Of a stretch of DNA of 64,000 bases, positions 60,288 through 64,000 are shown in pieces (the stretch's first letter is position 1; every line of letters starts with the position of its first letter). The notes under the pieces are model-generated. The model worked only from the letters and a program-made list of their open reading frames with translations, had not been told where the DNA came from and did no database searches. A program made the position numbers and the translations under genes. Source of the DNA: Jeotgalibacillus sp. S-D1 (lineage in GTDB: Bacteria; Bacillota; Bacilli; Bacillales; Jeotgalibacillaceae); NCBI RefSeq assembly GCF_004358665.1, contig NZ_SMZR01000006.1, positions 149,554-213,553 of the forward strand. The letters run 5' to 3'.

Positions 60288-62246
60288 TTATTGTAAAGAT
60301 TCGGTGATAAAAGCAGGAGCATCGGCAAGATCAAATCCGTAAAACTGATAATTCGTATTTCCATCCATTGAAAACACCACGATATACTCTCCGTAGTAAT
60401 TTGGCTGGCTAATATTTAGCAGTTCACTTATCTCATCGCTATCAACTGTTTCTATCTTTGGCTCTGGCAGGAGGGAAGGATCACGCCCTTCGTATACAAT
60501 AGGTTCTATTTCACCCATCTTGCTTTCGTTACCTGCAACTTTTACAATTGTGGCGCTGTCGATGTTTTCAGTCAGCATTAGAGAGGAACTGTACCCGTTT
60601 TCCTTCAGCCAGCTAATTGTATGTTCATAGTCTTTAGTAAGAGAGATAAAGATATCTTCTCCTTTAGCCCGGGAGAAGGTGATGTCCCCTAAAAATTCAC
60701 GCGGGGCATTAAGCAGCAAATATTGACTCGGAAGGTTTTTACTATCCTTTTCGAGTGCCTGAATTAATTCGTCCAGTTCCCCTAAGTCAGAAATTCGGGC
60801 AGGCCTTGCAGATGAATTATCGTATATCGTAGCAAAAGTTAGATCTGTTAAACTGTTTAACTGAGAAATCGGGTCATACGTTTGTTTGACAGCTTCGTTA
60901 GAGCGGAGGTCAAGTGATATCTCCTCCAGATAGGCAGTATCTACCTCATACTCACGACTTATGGAGCTGCCATCTTTAAGATTATATTTAATAAAGATAT
61001 TCACAGAGTTATAAATATCACTGCGCTTATGATGAATTAGCTCATTATGAATATCAATAACCTGATTAATCGCTGTTTCATCATTCAAAGTTTTGCGGTC
61101 TTTTGGTTCGGAAAATTGTTCATTTAAAGCAACCGATTCCACTTCATCTGGCTCCGGTACAGCATTTTCATAAAATCCAGCCACAAAATTAACCGGAATA
61201 ATCAAGAGCGTAATGATAACCCCATATACAATGAATCCTTTCCAGGGCCAGGAAAGACGAAGTGTTTTTTGCAGAATCATTTGAAGTATGGTGTAGCCAA
61301 TAAAAGCTCCAAGTAAATACCCAATGATTGTCCAGAGAAAATCGCCCTGCTGGATTTCGCTGAAATAGAAGCCTCCGATCAGCATGACAAAAAGTGTCAG
61401 ACCGTATAAAAACACATAGCGGAAAAGCGGGAACACAATGGATTGCTCGGTTGCTTCTGAAGGGCGTTTTGTGTAAGCAAAATAGGATACAGCTACAAAC
61501 ACAGCAGCCAGCAATGTGTAAATCATGTATTCCAGTCCGGTGAAGGGGCGATTATTCAATTCTGCCATCCGCACCAGAAAGATCCCATTGGTCAATAATT
61601 TATCAGTATACTGGTTTAATGCCAGGCCATTTACATAGTACTGAAGATTGACAAGAACGAGTACGACGAGAGAAGCAGGAACAACAATCATTAGATATGT
61701 TAAGCCTGCATGCAAAAGCCCGCTGCCAACAAACATGCCAATCATAATGGTGAAAATAAAAATCAACAGAACAATCAAGAAAGAAATGCCCATCCACTCG
61801 GCAATTTCAGGGAATGAATAAAATTTATCCGTAATTACAAAACGCAACAGCGATAAAAGACCTCCTGTCAGAACAATCGGCATAAGCAATGCAGCCGCTC
61901 CAACTACATAGGTGTTCGTTAAAATGGTCTGCCGGGTAAAAGGAAGACTGTGCATAAAATCGGTCGCAGCCTTTTTAGTGGTAAAGTTCACTAAAATAAT
62001 TGCCAGTAATACAGGGAAGGAAGCATATGCCATTAGCTGAAACGGAAATGAAAAATCAAAAACCGCGTTAAAGGCAAATGTGTTTGGACCCCCGTAATAA
62101 GAGTTTGAGATCGTTAAATGGCGAATCAGAATACTAAGCGGCAGCACAATGATAAGAGCGAGTGCAAAAAAGATGCCGATCCAGCTGACCGAGCGGGCCT
62201 GCTGCTGAAACAGTCCTTTATTCAACGATAAGATTCCGGATTTCAT
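60288..62246 (-). CDS. ABC-2 type permease, long form (ytrC/ytrD position)
   Basis: A 652-residue membrane protein. Residues 1-270 hold six helices (LMAYASFPVLLAIILVNF, then KAATDFMHSLPFTRQTIL, a typical ABC-2 loop). A second set of helices occupies about 275-385, and a ~260-residue extracytoplasmic domain follows. ATG at 62246 behind GGGAGGTG; GTG at 62255 is a poorer alternative. B. subtilis has two separate permeases of about 325 residues (YtrC, YtrD) here, whose sum equals this length. It overlaps ytrB slightly. Confidence 0.8.
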   Translation of the reverse strand: MKSGILSLNKGLFQQQARSVSWIGIFFALALIIVLPLSILIRHLTISNSYYGGPNTFAFNAVFDFSFPFQLMAYASFPVLLAIILVNFTTKKAATDFMHSLPFTRQTILTNTYVVGAAALLMPIVLTGGLLSLLRFVITDKFYSFPEIAEWMGISFLIVLLIFIFTIMIGMFVGSGLLHAGLTYLMIVVPASLVVLVLVNLQYYVNGLALNQYTDKLLTNGIFLVRMAELNNRPFTGLEYMIYTLLAAVFVAVSYFAYTKRPSEATEQSIVFPLFRYVFLYGLTLFVMLIGGFYFSEIQQGDFLWTIIGYLLGAFIGYTILQMILQKTLRLSWPWKGFIVYGVIITLLIIPVNFVAGFYENAVPEPDEVESVALNEQFSEPKDRKTLNDETAINQVIDIHNELIHHKRSDIYNSVNIFIKYNLKDGSSISREYEVDTAYLEEISLDLRSNEAVKQTYDPISQLNSLTDLTFATIYDNSSARPARISDLGELDELIQALEKDSKNLPSQYLLLNAPREFLGDITFSRAKGEDIFISLTKDYEHTISWLKENGYSSSLMLTENIDSATIVKVAGNESKMGEIEPIVYEGRDPSLLPEPKIETVDSDEISELLNISQPNYYGEYIVVFSMDGNTNYQFYGFDLADAPAFITESLQ

Positions 62247-63120
62247 AGCCGACACCTCCCAGTTCGTAAACGAAAATTTCTTCTAATGTCAGTGGCAGTA
62301 AATCAAAAATAGCTGGATTATATGTTTCTACATAAGAGGTAATTTCTTCTACTTTTCCTTTAACGATACAAAGCACCACACTGCCACGTTTTTCATAATG
62401 AAGAACATCCATGCCATCAAGGAATGATTTGTCAGGCACCTTTTTAAAGGCAATTTGCAGTTTGTGAATATCCGTTTTAAGTTCATCCATGTCCCGTTCA
62501 AACAAAAGTGCACCTTTATGCATGATGCCTACATAGTCACAAAAATCCTCCATTTCACGAAGGTTGTGGGAAGAAACCAAAAGAGTCAATCCGCGTTCAG
62601 CCACATCCTGTAAAATCAGGTTTTTCATTTGCTGGCGCACGACAGGATCCAAACCATCAAATGGCTCATCCAAAATCAGCACATCAGGCATTGTGGAAAG
62701 AGTTAGAATGAAAGAAGCCTGGCGCTGCATCCCTTTTGACATACGATTTAAATGTTTATCAGGATCCATTCGGAAATGGGTGGTAAGCTGTTTGAATCGT
62801 TTTTGATTCCATTTCGTGTATACCTGCTGATAAAAAGTACCCATGTTGTTAAGTGAAGTTTGATGAAGAAAGTAGGGCTGGTCAGGGATAAACAAAACCC
62901 GCTGTTTGCTTTCAGGCACTTCATAAACAGGCTGATTAGAAACGGTTATATCTCCTTTATCCTGTTTGTAAATGCCGGCAATCATTTTTAAAAGCGTCGT
63001 CTTGCCCGCTCCATTTGATCCAAGCAGCCCGTAGATGGAACCTTTTCGAACATGAAGGGAGAGGTCATTGACCGCCTGCAGATCTTCAAACTTTTTATCA
63101 ACAGCTGTTGCTTTAATCAT
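62218..63120 (-). CDS. ytrB: ABC transporter ATP-binding protein (YtrB-like)
   Basis: A 300-residue ATPase. Walker A is GSNGAGKTT, signature here the degenerate RMSKGMQRQ, Walker B VLILDEPFDGLD, switch His VSSHNL. A ~90-residue C-terminal extension follows, as in YtrB (292). The modified signature (MSKGM instead of LSGGQ) is common in this group. GGGAGGATAAGC precedes the ATG. Energises the long permease. Confidence 0.9.
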   Translation of the reverse strand: MIKATAVDKKFEDLQAVNDLSLHVRKGSIYGLLGSNGAGKTTLLKMIAGIYKQDKGDITVSNQPVYEVPESKQRVLFIPDQPYFLHQTSLNNMGTFYQQVYTKWNQKRFKQLTTHFRMDPDKHLNRMSKGMQRQASFILTLSTMPDVLILDEPFDGLDPVVRQQMKNLILQDVAERGLTLLVSSHNLREMEDFCDYVGIMHKGALLFERDMDELKTDIHKLQIAFKKVPDKSFLDGMDVLHYEKRGSVVLCIVKGKVEEITSYVETYNPAIFDLLPLTLEEIFVYELGGVGYEIRNLIVE

Positions 63121-63499
63121 GCTTATCCTCCCTCTCTGCCACTTTCACTTTTTCAATCATTTCAATTAATTCATCCTTAGAACCGCCCAAAAACAAAATC
63201 TCACTCACGATTTTTTCTAAATCCTGTTTAAGCATCTCCAATCGCTCCTTATTCGCATCAATCTGGAATGGTGCCACAAAACTTCCCTTACCAGGAATTG
63301 AATAGATAAAGCCCTCACGCTCAAGCTCCCGATACGCTTTTTGAATTGTATTCGGATTAATCGTTAACTCCTGGGCCAAGCTGCGAACAGAAGGAAGCTG
63401 TTCATCCACCTGCATCACATCACGCATCATTAATTTTTTAAGCTGGTCAATCAGCTGTTCATAAATAGGGATCCGGCTTCTGGTGTCTAACGTAAACAT
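63113..63499 (-). CDS. ytrA: GntR family repressor (YtrA-like)
   Basis: A 128-residue repressor. The winged helix-turn-helix (IPIYEQLIDQLKKLMMRDVM, SVRSLAQELTINPNTIQKAYRELEREGFI) is followed by the short ~50-residue helical tail of the YtrA subfamily (B. subtilis YtrA is 130). The ATG at 63499 lies seven bases after AGGAGG; the ATG at 63514 is part of that site. First gene of the operon, with a promoter-operator just upstream. It overlaps ytrB by eight bases. Confidence 0.92.
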   Translation of the reverse strand: MFTLDTRSRIPIYEQLIDQLKKLMMRDVMQVDEQLPSVRSLAQELTINPNTIQKAYRELEREGFIYSIPGKGSFVAPFQIDANKERLEMLKQDLEKIVSEILFLGGSKDELIEMIEKVKVAEREDKHD

Positions 63500-63521
63500 C
63501 CGCACCCTCCTCATCTTAAAA

Positions 63522-63569
63522 TGTACTATCTGTACTACCTATTGTAATACGGTTAGTACGGATGGTCAA
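63522..63569 (-). promoter_or_regulatory. ytr promoter and YtrA-type operator
   Basis: On the minus strand a TTGACC -35 (63564-63569), 17-bp spacer and TACAAT -10 (63541-63546) are followed by GTAGTACAGATAGTACA (63522-63538). The spacer also contains a CGTACTAACCGTAT half-similar block. Paired GTAC elements are expected for YtrA-type GntR repressors. Confidence 0.75.
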
Positions 63570-63654
63570 TAGGCAAAATTGTAATTATTTTCTTGGAAGT
63601 TTGGCGCGGGGGGATGGAGGGTGGAATGCTGTGCAACGAGCATGTCAATTGGCG

Positions 63655-63990
63655 TGCGAGTATCGAAGCCTTGGTGGTGTGAATCCGCGGGTGCAGGCTC
63701 TGGATCGAAGGGTATTGGTGTTCAATCCGCGGGTAGAGCTGCCGAATCGAAGGGTGGATGCCTCCAATCCGCGCCTAGTGACTAATTTCCTGCCTAATAA
63801 ACTGGACGCACTCGATCCGTTTCAAGTTTCCTGTATTTTAAATGTGGCGTGTGTGAATCGAAGCGTTGGTGGAGTGAATCCGCGGGTGCAGGCTCTGGAT
63901 CGAAGGGTATTGGTGTTCAATCCGCGGGTATAGCTGCCGAATCGAAAGGTGGATGCCTCTAATCCGCGCTTCATGACAAATTTTCTACTT
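63655..63990. repeat. 21-bp-period alternating repeat, locus C (best preserved)
   Basis: From 63656 the units alternate as TATCGAAGCCT, AATCCGCGGGT, GATCGAAGGGT, AATCCGCGGGT, AATCGAAGGGT and AATCCGCGCCT, each plus ten variable bases. After a ~55-bp unique stretch the whole block is repeated almost identically from about 63855. The period is 21 bp (seven codons), so a frame reading NPRV..x.DRRV heptads runs through it. That frame has no ribosome binding site and I do not consider it a gene. Confidence 0.85.
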
Positions 63991-64000
63991 CTTCCGAAAA

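Noticed and set aside
63562..63933. A 123-codon open frame with NPRV/DRRV heptads
   Set aside because: It is produced by the 21-bp period of a non-coding repeat. There is no ribosome binding site, the same repeat at other loci is on either strand and decayed, and the frame breaks elsewhere.

Overview
The window is a chromosomal segment of a low-to-moderate-GC, spore-forming Bacillaceae bacterium. The evidence is the three recognisable minor small acid-soluble spore protein genes (sspN, tlp, sspK), AGGAGG-type ribosome binding sites with frequent TTG/GTG starts, and close likeness of many genes to Bacillus subtilis ones (IspA, CatE, CitA, YuiD, YtcI/MbcS, MgtE, Ytr, YczE). The genus cannot be named from the sequence alone. 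I see no rRNA, tRNA, insertion sequence, prophage or CRISPR array.

Layout. 1-6 kb: the 3' end of eda, two acetyltransferases, a histidine phosphatase and VOC proteins including a CatE-like catechol 2,3-dioxygenase. 5.9-7 kb: an intracellular subtilisin. 7.1-11.5 kb: a reactive-sulfur operon (CstR persulfide sensor, DsrE-like protein, two rhodaneses, a TusA-rhodanese fusion, a rhodanese-metallo-beta-lactamase protein, TusA, TauE/SafE exporter) with four copies of one CstR-type operator. 11.6-12.5 kb: spore protein genes. 12.5-28 kb: housekeeping and accessory genes (DinB, MBL hydrolase, surface 5'-nucleotidase, glutaminase, P450, Bcr/CflA efflux pump, citrate synthase, isochorismatase, MerR, HAD dehalogenase, kinase-like phosphotransferase).

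28.3-33.3 kb is the most interesting part. Two tandem copies of a small protein plus a lipase-like protein are followed by a small helical protein. The second copy has a lipoprotein signal on the small protein and a long helical C-terminal tail on the lipase-like protein. The first copy has lost both. The arrangement recalls the reverse-architecture type VII-secreted lipase toxin TslA of Staphylococcus aureus, with its lipoprotein antidote and helical partners.

33.5-47 kb: YuiD, a PadR/HAAS-domain pair, acetyltransferases, an SDR enzyme, an RpiR-regulated amino-acid ABC transporter, and a two-component system followed by Sco, PepSY and FixH-like envelope genes. 47-49.5 kb: a duplicated-domain surface protein with an MPNTG sorting motif, a cobalamin riboswitch with no cobalamin gene behind it, and a frameshifted acyl-CoA thioesterase. 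49.5-58 kb: acyl-CoA synthetase, two YczE paralogues, a glycerophosphodiesterase, an L,D-transpeptidase, an M48 protease-ankyrin fusion and MgtE. 58-63.5 kb: a ytr-type ABC transporter operon, with the ytrC and ytrD positions occupied by one long permease.

Two families of non-coding repeats are scattered through the window. One is a 21-bp-period alternating repeat at 35.6, 49.3 and 63.6 kb. The other is a roughly 100-bp structured intergenic repeat at 15.3, 17.5 and 58.0 kb.
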